From contig CALMOR010000100.1 in assembly GCA_937872165.1 (NCBI GenBank), positions 1 through 17,028 of the forward strand: a stretch of DNA of 17,028 bases, read 5' to 3'. Made by a program: the position numbers and the translations under genes. The notes under the pieces were generated by a model. The model was not told where the DNA came from. It was given only the letters and a program-made list of their open reading frames with translations, and did not search any database. Shown here piece after piece: positions 16,858 through 17,028 of this stretch. The stretch's first letter is position 1. The number at the start of each line of letters is the position of its first letter. Origin of the DNA: an uncultured Burkholderiales bacterium. Its GTDB lineage: Bacteria; Pseudomonadota; Gammaproteobacteria; Burkholderiales; Burkholderiaceae_D.

Positions 16858-17028
16858 AAGCGATGCGTCCGTTCTCATCCCCGTTCGACCGCACGATCGG
16901 CGTCGCGCTCGCGCTCGTCGGCAGCGCCGGCTTTTTCCTCGCGTGCCCGCAAGCTTTCGCGGAACGTGCCGATAAGGACAAACCGGCGCTGATCGATGCT
17001 GCGAAGAGCAGCGCCGACGACCTCAACC
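16854..17028 (+). CDS. lptA: LptA, periplasmic LPS transport protein (partial, C-terminus outside window)
   Basis: Periplasmic protein that polymerises into the bridge carrying LPS from LptC to LptD. Only the first 58 residues are present. They show a signal peptide with charged residues before 13, a hydrophobic stretch at 14-30 and probable cleavage after Ala36 (QAFA then ERADKDKP). The mature start ERADKDKP resembles betaproteobacterial LptA. The ATG at 16854 overlaps the lptC stop; an ATG at 16863 is a possible alternative. The fold region itself lies outside the window, so the call depends partly on synteny. lptB is expected next. Confidence 0.87.
   Translation, partial: MKAMRPFSSPFDRTIGVALALVGSAGFFLACPQAFAERADKDKPALIDAAKSSADDLN

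Noticed and set aside
16854..16946. LptA as a lipoprotein, from the FLAC sequence before residue 31
   Set aside because: The spacing residues do not fit a lipobox, since Leu is missing at -3, and a normal signal peptidase site (AFA then ER) follows at residue 36.

Overview
The window looks like chromosomal core DNA of a GC-rich betaproteobacterium, most likely in the order Burkholderiales. The grounds are the very high GC, strong third-position GC bias, the short form of HisG, the gene order murA-hisGDCB-hisHA, and an mla operon that carries mlaA internally. No mobile element, phage, CRISPR array, tRNA or rRNA was seen. I found no convincing new multi-gene system; the interesting material is regulatory and structural.

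Layout, left to right. (1) Positions 1-6369, minus strand: a tight cluster read from right to left as ibaG (bolA family), murA, hisG, hisD, hisC, hisB, hisH and hisA (hisA is cut by the window edge). Most junctions overlap by 4-8 bases. Only hisB/hisH and hisH/hisA have gaps, and both gaps contain inverted repeats. (2) Positions 6447-8221, minus: a YadH/YadG-like ABC-2 permease and ATPase pair, preceded by a consensus -10 box next to a 28-bp near-palindrome. (3) Positions 8319-12300, minus: the complete Mla phospholipid-transport operon in the order mlaF-mlaE-mlaD-mlaA-mlaC-mlaB, with its own consensus -10 box. (4) Positions 12397-14409, minus: a KefB/KefC-type CPA2 cation/proton antiporter with C-terminal RCK domains and a TTG start. 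(5) Positions 14410-14691: a divergent control region with a palindromic TATA-type box and a candidate 41-codon small ORF. (6) Positions 14692-17028, plus: kdsD-kdsC-lptC-lptA (lptA is cut by the window edge), all overlapping.

The genes form one large cell-envelope neighbourhood. kdsD and kdsC make Kdo for LPS, lptC and lptA move LPS to the outer membrane, the Mla proteins maintain phospholipid asymmetry in that membrane, and murA starts peptidoglycan precursor synthesis. Histidine biosynthesis is attached downstream of murA. The layout resembles the E. coli murA-ibaG-mlaBCDEF / yrbG-kdsD-kdsC-lptC-lptA region. The differences are a CPA2 antiporter in the place of yrbG, an inserted ABC-2 exporter, an internal mlaA, and the appended his genes.
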